Origin: Camarhynchus parvulus
Lineage: Eukaryota; Chordata; Aves; Passeriformes; Thraupidae
NCBI RefSeq assembly: GCF_901933205.1
Contig: NC_044577.1
Span: 3,917,321-3,981,320 of the forward strand
Length of the DNA stretch: 64,000 bases
Direction of reading: 5' to 3'
The position numbers and the translations under genes are program-made. Of the stretch, positions 1 to 10,794 are shown in pieces. Under the pieces are notes generated by a model. It saw only the letters and a program-made list of their open reading frames with translations. It had not been told where the DNA came from and searched no databases. Every line of letters begins with the position of its first letter. The first letter of the stretch is position 1.

Positions 1-1508
1 GGGCTCTTAGACATGCTGTTTTCTCTGCTAATGGGGTTTTACAAGAAATAAGTGTGGGCTTTTTTTTTTTTTGACACCCCTTCAACTGCAATTTGAAACA
101 CCTTAGGCAATCCACTGTATTTAACAACATTACCATATTGGTAATGGCAAAGACACAGGAAAAATGTCAGTGGTTGGGTGTCTTACAAGGTAATTTCTTG
201 TACCAGAGCAACAGGTTTGTGGTGTTGATAAAAATCAAAGGATGGAAAACATATTTACAAGGTGTTTCAGGGTCATTAATGCCCATTAATAAACCTGAGT
301 TTTATCTGGAGCACCCCAGCCCAGCCCTCCCAGAGCCCCTGCCTGCTGCTGGAGCTGCCTCTGTTGGGCTGGGGACCTGAGCCAGCATTTTTCCAGACTG
401 AGGAGGAGTTTAGATCTCTGTCAGCTGTGAAGATGCTGAACCCACATGGACAGAATTGAGGCTGGAAGTTGGGTTTTGCACTCCCTTCTTTCTTTCTTTG
501 GTGTGAAATTGCTTCACTGGAAAACATAGCTGATTATCTCTAATCTGCACCTTTTCCATTATGTTTTTTGTTGATTTACCTTGATTTCAGTTTGTTTTTC
601 ATAGTTATTATGGACTTTAGCCTACTTCCCACAGATTGTCAGAGCTCTTCCTATGCTGAACCCATTTCTGTCTGATTATGCAAGGGTGCCCCTGATGTGA
701 TCCTGATGAAAAGTACGTAGGGGGCTTGTAAATTGAAAAATGAACTTTGAAACACACCCTCCCTCCTGCCCAAAATGGAGAGTGTTCTCCATAAAAAGAA
801 TATTCAGCAATGAAATACCATTTGTGCTGTGCTGCCTTTATAAATCTGGGCTCAGAAAATGTGACAGGGCATGTTTTATCACTGATGCTGTCAGGTCTGC
901 ATAATTGTTTCTGCAGCATCCTGCTGCAGCCAGGCTGAATTTGCTGAAGTTCACCAAAAGAAAATAACTTAGGAGTAAAAGCTGGGCCACAGAGAAAGCA
1001 TGGATAACTCCATAGCCACTTTACTTCCAGCACCTTTGTGCAGCTGTTTTGAATCCTTGGGTTTCATTCCTTCGTCTGGCATTTCTGCCTTTCATCCTAG
1101 ATCATCTCATCTCTTCTTGATCTCAAATCTGATGACAAAAAAACCCCAAAACTTTCTCCTGCTGCAACAAGTATTTAATTCAAAGGCTATCTGAAGATCA
1201 AGAGAAGAAATTTCACTTTTTGCTGAACTAGTTGGTCCAAGCAGCCAAACACGGCTCAGTATTTTCTTTTAAAAAGGTTGATTATAGCAAACAAGATGAT
1301 TCTTCTTGGCAGTGATAATTTTGATTCTTAAATTTGAAAAAAGAGCACAAAATTATGTCTTGGGTCTAAAAATGTTTGTACAGTATTTGCATGATGGCAC
1401 AGTCCGAAAAACCCCACCTGAGTATCATGACAGGAAAAAATATTTCAGAAGAGGGAGTTCTTCTCTGTGGCATTTCAGTTCAAACAGTCCAGGGGCTGGA
1501 GAGACTGT
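1..1508. other. Intronic sequence, no gene seen
   Basis: A T13 run lies at 60-72 and a short GC-rich patch at about 310-380. No recognisable repeat family, RNA gene or coding frame. Confidence 0.6.
60..72. repeat. Poly-T run
   Basis: Thirteen T in a row. It could be the tail of an unrecognised retroposon on the - strand, but nothing next to it supports that. Confidence 0.85.
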
Positions 1509-1728
1509 AGGTGATGAAACACTGACATAGAGAAGCTGTGGCTGCCTGGAGTGGTTTTGGTTCAATAATTTGAGATACTTTTTTTTCTGGACACATCCCT
1601 GGAAGTGTCCAAGGCCAGGTTGGATGGGGCTTGGAGCAACCTGGGATAGTGGAAGGTGCCCCTGCCCATGGCATTGTCTATAAGTACATGATATTTAAGG
1701 TCCCCTCCAACCCAAGCCATTCTGTGAT
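1509..1728 (+). mobile_element. CR1 LINE, truncated 3' end
   Basis: The sequence follows the 3' end of avian CR1 non-LTR retrotransposons: AGAGAAGCTGTGGCTGCC at 1529, then CATCCCTGGAAGTGT, AAGGCCAGGTTGGATGGGGC, GGAGCAACCTGG, GGAAGGTGCCCCTGCCCATGG, AAGGTCCCCTCCAACCC, and one ATTCTGTG octamer at 1719-1726. It is 5'-truncated, as most CR1 copies are, and has no reverse transcriptase coding. About 45 bases (1546-1590) sit between two normally adjacent CR1 blocks, which suggests a small insertion or local divergence. The 5' limit is uncertain. Confidence 0.9.
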
Positions 1729-2594
1729 GACTGGGATTTAGGGTTAGGATGGACAGGTACATCCCTGCTGAGGTACACTGGTGGGTGCCTGGCTAAAAAT
1801 CTCAACATTTTAGCCATTAGAGGGGTATTGGTGATGGTTTCTGTATGAAATGCCAAGCAGCAACCAAACCTCCTGTCCCAGGGAGGCTGCTGCTCTTCCA
1901 TGTGCCTCCACCTCCATTTTCTTCTTTCCAGTGGCAGATTTGATTTCACTTCCCCCTGCAATCTTTGCACTGAGCCGCCAGTTTGGGATTAGCATAAAAA
2001 TCCAGTGCACTGCTCTCCCATGGAAGCATGTGATGCCCACCAGCTTTAATATTCTCAGTCATACCCCTGTGGTGAAGGGGAGCCCACAGCCACATTTCTC
2101 ATGTTTCTTGTGGGCTGAGCTCTCAAACACGATGTTAACCATTAACGTTTAATTAGACACACAAAATCCTGCAGAAAGGGGCTCTCAGTGCCTTGCTCCT
2201 GTAAACTTCAGCTTTTACTTTAGTGATGATTTCCAAGCCCCTCTCTTTGAGAAATCCCCATAGCAGTTTTTTTTTTTCTCTGAGGAGGAGGTGAGCCCCT
2301 TGCCTTGACACCAGAAATGCTCATGGCTCCTGATTTGCAGGCTAAAGTGCAAGTAGGAAATGGGGAAAATATTCAGTAGAAAATGGGGAAAAGAGGGGTC
2401 TGGTCTCACTGCAGCGGTATCCAGTGATAAACGCTGGTGTGGGACATCCATACTCCCTCCTACACGAGGAGATTACCTTAAAGACAGTTGTAATAGTCTG
2501 ACTTAAACCTCTAAATGCAATTAAATCCTGAGTTAAGCCTGAAAAATGTGATCTGACATCCTGTCTTTGGCTCACTGGGTTTTTGTGTTTGGGT

Positions 2595-2640
2595 ATTACA
2601 GCGAGCGCGCCGTAATGGATCACACACTCCAAAGAGTGTG
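2595..2640. repeat. Two adjacent short inverted repeats
   Basis: ATTAC/GTAAT (2595-2599 and 2612-2616) encloses a CG-rich 12-base spacer. It is followed by CACACTC (2623-2629), the 4-base spacer CAAA, and GAGTGTG (2634-2640), a perfect 7-base stem. No function is known. Confidence 0.6.
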
Positions 2641-5600
2641 CTGAAAGGGCTGGGGTAAAGCAGGGACAGCACATCAGGCTGGATTTTCTGAGTCAACCAT
2701 CAATTTCCTTTTTGTAATGTGTGCTAACGTCTGACAGCTGAATATGTATTTAATGAGATTTTGAAAACATGGACTTTTGATCTATTAGAACAACACGCCT
2801 TGTGAGAAGGTGCCTGTGCTGCTGCATAGCTGAATGCTTTAGGAAAATTAACTCACTTGAAAGCTAAAGAAGGCTGAAAACCAGCTTGTTAGCAGAGGAG
2901 ATGCCATCCACTCTGTCCCAAAACATTGCCTCAGCTGAGGGGGAGCCACAGCCTTTTTTAAAGGCTCAGAAATGTTTAATTAACCTCACTCTTCCCATTA
3001 TTTTTCACTTTATTATGCCATGTAACCTACGAGCCCTTCCATCCAGATGTCCCTCAGATGCTGCCTCCCACCTCTTTGGTGGGAGAGCTCTTGATGAAAG
3101 CCCAGAAAGCTTCAATTTGACCTTAATTTCAACTCCCTTGAACACTCAGCACTGCCAGATCAATTCTCTCAGCACAGTAAGTGTGAACGTGTTTTCCCCA
3201 GCTGATAATGCTTTTCAGCTTCATACCTGAGCTCTCTGCTGGCTGTTCACAGGAGATTGCTGCATTTCATGGTTTTCTCGTGGTTTGGGAGTTTGGCCAA
3301 GGGAGGGACTTGCCCTTTGGGTCAGTGATGCCCCCAGCCTCTACTGCAGTGCAGGTAATAAGTAGTATCCAAAAGAAATACAGCAGATATAGTAAAAAGT
3401 ATCAGGAGTACCAAAAATCTGTCAAAGATTGCTTGTGAAGAACTTCTGCTGCAAAGGAGGCCGGGGTGATTTAGGTAAGCATCTAAAACACCAGGATTTC
3501 TCTGAACTTTGAGCCTTGCTGCAGCTTCGCTGTTCCTCTTGTGAATCAGCCTACATCAGGTTTCAGTAGAGCAAACTCATCCCTGGTATGAGAGCAGTAG
3601 TTTAGGACTGGTTCTTTAATGCTGAGATTAGCCCTGTATGCTGGGGAGATTTGCAATTATTTCCAAAATCTGGAAGGATCCTAATTATTAGCATCCTCCT
3701 GTGTGGAAAAGCATGATAAAGTTGGCCATAGAGCAGTGCCTGGGCTATCAGTTTCCATAAATATTTAGAGGTGCTGGAATAAAGGAGAGCAGAGAGTGAG
3801 GTGATGTGCTCTTGCTCTATCCCATTTCATGGTTATGATAAGGGCTGGTGTGGCACTTTTACCAAGGGAAATGTGGCAGTGTTGGAGCCATCTGGAGGGA
3901 TTACTCTATTAATTTCCATTGTGCCTTTAGATATCTTTTCCTTTTCTGTGCCTCTGCCTGTGACTGAGCCAGTTGAAATTCATTTACCTTCAGTGACAGG
4001 CTGGTACCTAAACAGGCATCTGCTTCCAGCCTGTTGCAAGTTTGTTTTTCAAGCTGCACCAACAAATTTTTTTGCGAAAACAATCGATAGAAGCACTGAT
4101 GAGCTTCGAGCTGCCCAAATTGTGAGGCAGTAATTGCAAGTGAATGGTAAATTGTGCTGCACTTCACCTGAAACACTACCAGCTTAAATAACTCCTGGTG
4201 TTTTTGCTCTCCGACTGTTTTCGGATCTTTATTCGTTGAGGGAGATCTGAGCTGAAAAGTTGGGAAGGGCTGTGAGTAGCCACTTGCTAAGTGGCCATCG
4301 CTACAGGTGGGGCAGGTGGGATTTCTCTTGCTTTGTAAAATGTTCCTTTGTCAGGGTTATGTCTTGCAAAACAGTATAAAACAAGAGCCTGGTAATTGCA
4401 GACAAGGTGCAATTTAAAATCTTGTGTTTTCCAATGGCAGAAAGCTGGGTGATGTAGGAAACAGTCAGGAAAAACACTGTAGAGGTGTCACGTAATGAGA
4501 TAATTGTATTTTTCTTTCGAGCACTTCTGTCTTGCCTTGGTGGGCAAAAAATATTCACTAAAAGCAATACATTTTCTATTTTTCTTAGATCCCGCAAGAG
4601 AACAGCAAGCAGTCACAAAAAGGGGGTCAGCTGAAGGCTCAGGGCAGCAGATCAAGCAAGTGCAAGTTCTCTGTTTGCAGAGGATGCACTTTGATGCAGA
4701 GCAGCTGGGAAAGGTATCACAGGGTTTCATAGTGCAGGCAGCACTTTCCAATAATTATTATTTTTTGTATTTGATGCAAAATGTTTGCCATGATCCTCAG
4801 CTAAAGAGTTGGGAGCAGATTTTCAATTTTTCCTAGATACAGGTGTCCCAGAGGTAGCTGGAGGGGTAGAAGGCAGCACCATCAACTGCAGCATAGCTCA
4901 GGGTCTCCAAAAGAGCTCAGCTGATGTGCTTCAAGGCTAATTAAGTGATCCTGGCTTGGATGAGCAAGATTAAAATAAGAAATACCCACCTGGATGATTT
5001 TTTTTCCCTCCATGTTTCCAGTGCAAGTTTTGGTTTTTTTTCCTTAACAAAGCAGAGGTTTCTAAAACTGCCTCTAGGATCAGATTTTGGGTTTGTTACG
5101 GAAATACTGCACTATTCCTTTGAAGGTCTTTACCTTCCATAATTTTGTGTGTTGTTTCTAACACTGCTGTTTCCTGGCCAGCCGTGTGCCTGGCTGTGTT
5201 TCCTTTCCTCTGGTTGATATTGCTCTCACCCTTTTTAGACCTTTTTCACATGGTAGGGTGAGGGAATTCCCACAATTCCTTATGAAATTGCCGTGTTAGA
5301 AATTGTGATTCTGGCTGGCAAGAGGCAGGGATCCCAGCCATTCCCTTGGCAGAAAGTCACATCACCTGAACTCAAGCCTGCCTTTAAACCCATAAAGAAA
5401 TGTCTCTTGAAGGATTTAATATACTTTAACTTAATTTTATAGAGACTGACTTTCACATTCCTCACTTTTTTGTATGCAAGCCTTGTGTAGGTACAAAAAG
5501 GTTTGTTTATAAATGCTGACAGTTTATCTCTGTATCAAATCCATAGAGAAGCCTCTGTTATGGGGTGTAGGAATGGGTTGGAAATATATCTGATGGAGAT

Positions 5601-5775
5601 AGGGGCACTGAGGGAGTTTCCAGTCTTTTTTTTGAAGTTTCTGTCCCTATAGGAGGAGACAAAATCTGTGAAGTACGAAACAGAGTAGGACAGATTGGAG
5701 TTTGTGCCAATTGCAGTGACTGGTGGAGAGATTTCAGGAAAATCAGTTTGTATCTGCAAAGTATAAGTCCTCCCT

Positions 5776-5830
5776 CAAAAAAAAAACCCAAAAAACCCCA
5801 ACCAGCAAAACAAACGAACAAAAAACCCCA
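5776..5830. repeat. A-rich low-complexity stretch
   Basis: Runs of A alternating with short C blocks (AAAAAACCCCAA-like), without a fixed period. Low-complexity DNA; no coding or RNA signal. Confidence 0.7.
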
Positions 5831-8800
5831 ATCAAAACCTTGTAAACTTTACTCTTCAAGCCCCCATAGATTTTAAAGCCAAGAAATAGAAATAAAACCC
5901 CTCCCAGCTTCATCCAGTGGGGTTTTTTTTAATCTTTTTAAAGTGTCCTGGCCCAAAGACCATGATTTCTAAGGCAGGTGAAATTTTCTTGGAGTGTTAT
6001 AAAAATAGTTATTCAAAAACCCTCTTCAGCTATGGAAAAAATGTTTAATTAATGGGGTTTTAAAAAAATAGTTCAAAGTTCTCTAATCCTTGCCTCAATA
6101 TTTGTATCAAATCTATTGATGAATTTTTGCAGAGGGTTCTGTGATGTCTTCTGCCACTGGCTCTTGAGCCAATCCTACAGTATTTTGGGAAGGATTTCCA
6201 TGTCAATGGCACTTTTCCCTTTGCCTGAGCAAGCAGTTGAGCTGGCTTTGTGTTCGAGTTAAAAGGGCCCCAAAATGTGTTGTATTTTCATGTAGTCTGT
6301 TGGACTTGGTTGAGCTGCTTTGCTTGTGGAAGGCCAAGAGCTGCTTGTTTTGTGTTCGTGTTCTGAGAAAACAGTGAGCAAGTCTTCAAGAGGCCCATGG
6401 GGAGATTTTAGCCACAGCTGGATAAATGGCAGGCAAGAGAAGGCCAGGCCTTTCTAATCTGAGTGCAAGCCAAACTTCTCCAGGGGATGCTGCAAAGTGA
6501 GATTATTTACCCTCATATGGGTGTTGTGTCAGTTGGAAGTGACCCACTGAGGTGAAAAGACAACATTGTGGTGTTTCACTCAAGGTTTGAACGTGGGCAC
6601 CAGGAAGGGCTTTCAGGTCAGTCCCTTCAGACTGAGATGAGAGACTTTGCCCTTTTTTCACTTGTGAGAAAAGGCCTTGAGACCTAGAGAGTGTATTTAA
6701 GCTTCAGATAAAGCTCTCAGTGTTCATTGTTATGCTCTTGTAATTTGTTAACAAGGCCATAGACAAAATAAAATGCAATTACCCTTGTTTGTTTTGCAAA
6801 CTAGTGAAGAATTTAGGAGGCTGTGAGAAGTGGCAGTGAATCATGCAAAAGTGTTTGTGGTTAAAATCAAATCTGCTCCCTTCCAAAGAAAAGGGCCTCT
6901 ACACCTCAAGGCAAGGCTCAGGGGAGAGAGCTTTGGTCTGGTGTCAGCAATGCTTAGGCTGATCCTGGTGGGTCTGGGTCAGGACTTGGTGTACATAATC
7001 ATAAATCAACACAAATTAACCCAGCTCTGGCTTTTGGGTTATTTTTTGACCGGACCTAATTTTTGGCACTTAAAGGTGATTTAGCCCTGAAGTGAGTGGT
7101 GGTGAGTGGCAGCCCTAAAACTGTGAGAGGGGAGTTGGAGTTGGCTGCTGCTGAGGTGACCTGCAGTAAAACTTCAAAAGTTGTGTCCTGGGGAACTCAT
7201 TTACCTCCTGGTTTGGTGTTTTTCTCTGAGTGCCTCCCTTGCTGTGCCAAGATAACCTTCAAGTAGCTTGAGTTTGAGGCATGGAGAAGATGATTACACT
7301 TAGCATGGAGGATGCTCTCAAATCACTCCAAAGAGATTTGGGCTTGGGGAGCCTTTGGATGTTTCTTAAAAAGAGTTTGACAAGCTGAAGTTTCTCCGGT
7401 AGGATTACATGGCTTGAGGGAAGACCACATATATCAAAAGCTTCACAGCACTGGCTTAGTTATTGTGCCTTCTATTCATAGCTTTTTCTGATCAAATTTG
7501 GCTTTGAATCCATGCCAGCCTCATAAATCTGGTTGGTGGTGGTTCTCCCCTGCCCAAAAGTTAAAAATAAAAATTACAAAGACTTCAAACTGTGCTGTAA
7601 TGACATGAATAAACAGTCTTTGTGTACTTAATATAAAAACAGTTAAGAGCTTTCTTTTTCTCATAGATTAAAAAATAGCAAGAAAGGAAATTCATTGAGC
7701 AAATTTAGTGCCTTGAAATATTTCAAAGAACTTGCAGGCAGTGAACATTTCCTCCTGTTTGTGCTGGTGACCCTTGTGGTGCCTGAAGGAAATTTTAGTG
7801 TTGAGAGACACTTTGAAGCATTGAAGAAATACTATGGACTTAGGCAATAGTCTCTAGTGGATTAAATTTTTAGGACTTCATTCCTACTTGGAGATGGGCT
7901 CCATCCCAGAGATTTTGGGAATGTACAATATGGAGTCATACTAGGCATTTTTAATACTATTCAAAGTAAGTCTTTTAGTTCTTAGAAGATGTAATACTTT
8001 TCTACTCACATGCTTATTTTCCTGGGGAACATGTTCTCTAAAGCAAGAAAACTTCCTACTGCTTAAACCTTCCTGCTGAAAATTAATGCCCTTTGTGAGA
8101 CTTCTTGGAATGCTGCACAAAATCCCTCCTCTGGACCAGGGATGCAGCAGATTGTGTAGATTACCAAGAACGAATCCAACACCTTTGACTTTTGAACAGC
8201 ATATTTGCATGCTGTTATCTCTTCTAAGTGTCACTGTGCTGCTGTTTCCCATCACTGATCGTCCCTGGAGTCCTTCTTGTAGATGCATCAACCCTTCATT
8301 CCCACCTCTAGTCTGTTGCTGAGCATCCAGCAAAGCTTTCTGACATCTTTTTAATGCGGGTAAATGTCTTTGGCTTGCAGGACTCAAGTACATGCTTCAC
8401 TTGGCTAAAAATAGATGAACTCCTAAGCACTTGCTTGTTTAAAGTGATCGTTTTCTAATGGCGTGAGGTTTCTTCTCTTCATGTGGTTAATAAATTGCTG
8501 ATGGCCAGTTTCATATTCTTCACACACATCTAATCTTTGCAAGAATTTGCCATCTACTGTACTTTGGAAAAATGCCATGAGTTGGCACTGAACTATTCTG
8601 AGGGATATTTTTGCTAATAAGCTGTGTTCAATCACACCAGTCTTTGTTACCATCTACATACATCATCCTTAATAATTCCTGTTCTCTTACTGGGTGACTG
8701 GAGCTAATTTTTAAAATGGTTTTCATGAGTTACTGAAGACAAATAATGTTTATCTTATGAATCATCAAATGGAGTTTTTGTGCTAAAACTATGTAACTAT

Positions 8801-9977
8801 TAAATATGCAAATAGTTCTTTTGACAGAATTCAAATTCTCCTAAAACTTGACTCAATAAATGAAGGTGAATCAAACTTACAGTTATGATTCACAAAATTA
8901 TGTGTGAACCTCACAATATGTATTTTAACTGTGCCCACTCTTAGGAATAGAAATCACAGAGCCAAGTAGCAAACTGGTTTCCAGGGAGCTGTGACCAGCT
9001 TCTCCTGTGCTTTGCCCTTCCTGCAGCTCCTGGCTTGGATGCCTGTGTTGGAAATCTGACATTGAGCATCAGTTTACCAGAATTTCTGATTATGCCTTCA
9101 GTGGGAACTCTGTCCTCATGTGGCTTTAATGTAGCTGTGCTTTGCATTGTGGCAGTGGACATTTGCTGCCATGTAAATATGCTGTTTTATTGGTGTGGGT
9201 GTCTGAAAGGCTGGTTCTTTGAGGAATCTGAAATGGGCACAGTCACCACTAGCAGTGCTCCCACAGGATGATTGATCTTGAGCCTCAAATATGCAATTGA
9301 ATAGCTTTTCAGATTGCTCCAGTCCTTAACATTTCAGTGACATTCTAGAGCCTGTAAATGTAAGTTCAAATACCTTGAATCATCTAGTGCATTACAGACT
9401 CCATGTTGTTGGGTAAAAACTTGTTATTTTTCCCTAAAAAGTGCTGTCACAATTAGGTTGTATCAGCTTTTTCTGTAAATCAATCTATTAAACCCCATAT
9501 TGAAGAGTGACATAAATAAATGCCTGGCATTTGCTTGTTGCTGCTTGGTAATATTGAACCTAAATCTTAACATTCAAAGGATGAATAAATTATAGACCTG
9601 TTATTTTTATGTTTTTTTCCAGCTTGCTGGTAGCAATCCCATCATCCTGCGCAGCTGTTCTGCCTTTGTCTTGTTCCACCAATAGTGATATCCAGTGCCT
9701 TGGCTCATTATCTTCTTTTCAGCTTTTCTCCCTCCAGCCCTGTCTTAGTTTGAAAGACAGGTGTCTGCCAAGGAAGCTTCCCTTGGAACAGAAAATGTGA
9801 CCCCCAAATTATTATCACTTTGAAATTACAGGGCTTTCATGCAAAGATGTGGAGAAGGGAATAACAGATCATTACTAGCATGCATTTGTATAACAAGACA
9901 AACAAAAAAAGCAAACGAGCAGGAGCACAAACCCCAAACCGGCTCCTCCCGCTCACCAGGTGCAGTTCCCGTCACGG

Positions 9978-9992
9978 CCACCAGGGGCGCTG
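9978..9992 (+). promoter_or_regulatory. CTCF-like motif 1 in the LTR
   Basis: CCACCAGGGGCGCTG is one G shorter than the classic CTCF core CCACCAGGGGGCGCTG. It has the same orientation as motif 2, 54 bases downstream. Binding is inferred from the motif only. Confidence 0.45.
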
Positions 9993-10031
9993 CTGGCTGC
10001 CGGCCGGGCAGGGCAGTGCGGGGATTCCCGC

Positions 10032-10047
10032 CCAGCAGGGGGCGCTG
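10032..10047 (+). promoter_or_regulatory. CTCF-like motif 2 in the LTR
   Basis: CCAGCAGGGGGCGCTG fits the vertebrate CTCF core pattern CCASYAGRKGGCRSY at every position. It sits in CpG-rich DNA, so occupancy would depend on methylation. Confidence 0.65.
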
Positions 10048-10274
10048 TGTGGCGGGCGCTGAGGCACTGTGGCGATGGCGGCCGGGCTGAGGGGGTTACG
10101 GGTAGCAGCCGGTGGGGATGGCCAGGCTCCCGCTGAGGTGGCTGCTATGGGGACATGTTGGCTCTGAGCCTCCCAAACGGCCGGGAAACAAAAAAAGAAC
10201 CGGCAGAGTTGCAGTGCAGGGAAAACGCAGCAGAGCGGGATCTCCAAGTCCAGTGCTCAGGAGGGGCCGCGGCA

Positions 10275-10495
10275 GCGCCTCATGGGCTGAGGGCCTGGCA
10301 GAGGCAATCCTGGCGCCTCACAGGCTGAGGGCCCAACAGAGCCGATCCTGGTGTTTGGGCGCCTCACAGGCACAGGGCCCGACAGAGCCGATCCGGCGTT
10401 TGGGCGCCTCACGGGCTGAGGGCCTGGCAAAGCCGATCCCAGTGTTTGGGTGCCTCACAGGCTGAGGGCCTGGCAGAGCCAATCCCGGCGTTTCA
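10275..10495 (+). repeat. GC-rich minisatellite, 45-46 base unit, inside the LTR
   Basis: Units begin GCGCCTCACAGGCTGAGGGC (or close variants) and end GTTTGG. Starts are at 10275 (short unit, 38 bases), 10313, 10359, 10404 and 10450, with a degenerate partial unit from about 10495. Units differ by a few substitutions. The related LTR at 43718 lacks this array, so it arose within this LTR lineage or copy. Confidence 0.88.
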
Positions 10496-10794
10496 GCACC
10501 TCTTGCGCATCCTGAGCTCCAAGCAGCAGGGAAGCAGGTAAATGGCTCCTTTGTCCCCTGATCTTGGAAACAGGACCAAGTAAAACCCAGCCAAGCCTCC
10601 AGGGGAGCCCCCTCATCTTTTCCATGCCCCCAGCCAGGGGGAATTTCAATGGAAGGTTGTGGCACCCAGCTACATCTTCTGTTTCCCAATTGTCCCATTT
10701 GTCTCTCAGGCAATGCCGTCCCACCCCTGCATTGTCCTTCCCAGTAGCAGATGAGAGAAAAATTCACTGAAAAAACCAAACCCAGAACAAGCCC

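Larger units (their letters stand above)
1729..9735. other. Intronic sequence, no gene seen
   Basis: About 8 kb of AT-rich sequence without a recognisable gene. It includes two adjacent small inverted repeats (2595-2640) and an A/C-rich stretch near 5776-5830. A pair of - strand open frames at 7941-8653 is discussed as a finding but is not called a gene. Confidence 0.6.
9945..10115. promoter_or_regulatory. CpG-dense core of the LTR with a YY1-like site
   Basis: I count about 17 CpG in roughly 170 bases, in an intron where CpG is otherwise rare. GATGGCGGCC at 10074-10083 matches the YY1 core (ATGGCGGC). No TATA box is evident. The composition would suit a CpG-island-type LTR promoter, but this is inference. 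Confidence 0.45.
9741..10789 (+). mobile_element. Solo LTR of an endogenous retrovirus (family A, 1049 bases)
   Basis: The element starts TGTCTTAGTTTGAAAGACAG and ends CCCAGAACA, giving the TG...CA ends of an LTR. It is flanked on both sides by the 5-base direct repeat AGCCC (9736-9740 and 10790-10794), a target-site duplication, so the boundaries are well supported. Its first 150 bases match the LTR at 43718, which fixes the orientation as +. No primer-binding site, polypurine tract, gag, pol or env sequence is attached, so it is a solo LTR left by recombination. The centre (about 9940-10500) is unusually GC- and CpG-rich and contains CTCF-like and YY1-like motifs and a minisatellite. A 5-base duplication is typical of ERV-L-like and some other classes; the family name is not certain. 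Long open frames in it, such as the - strand one at 10318-10779, are not coding. Confidence 0.88.

Noticed and set aside
7941..8393. 150-codon - strand frame
   Set aside because: No recognised domain and no supporting splice or promoter signals. Kept only as context for the possible decayed fragment next to it.
10318..10779. 153-codon - strand frame
   Set aside because: Lies antisense within the LTR and runs through the minisatellite; its repetitive peptide is a by-product of the repeat.
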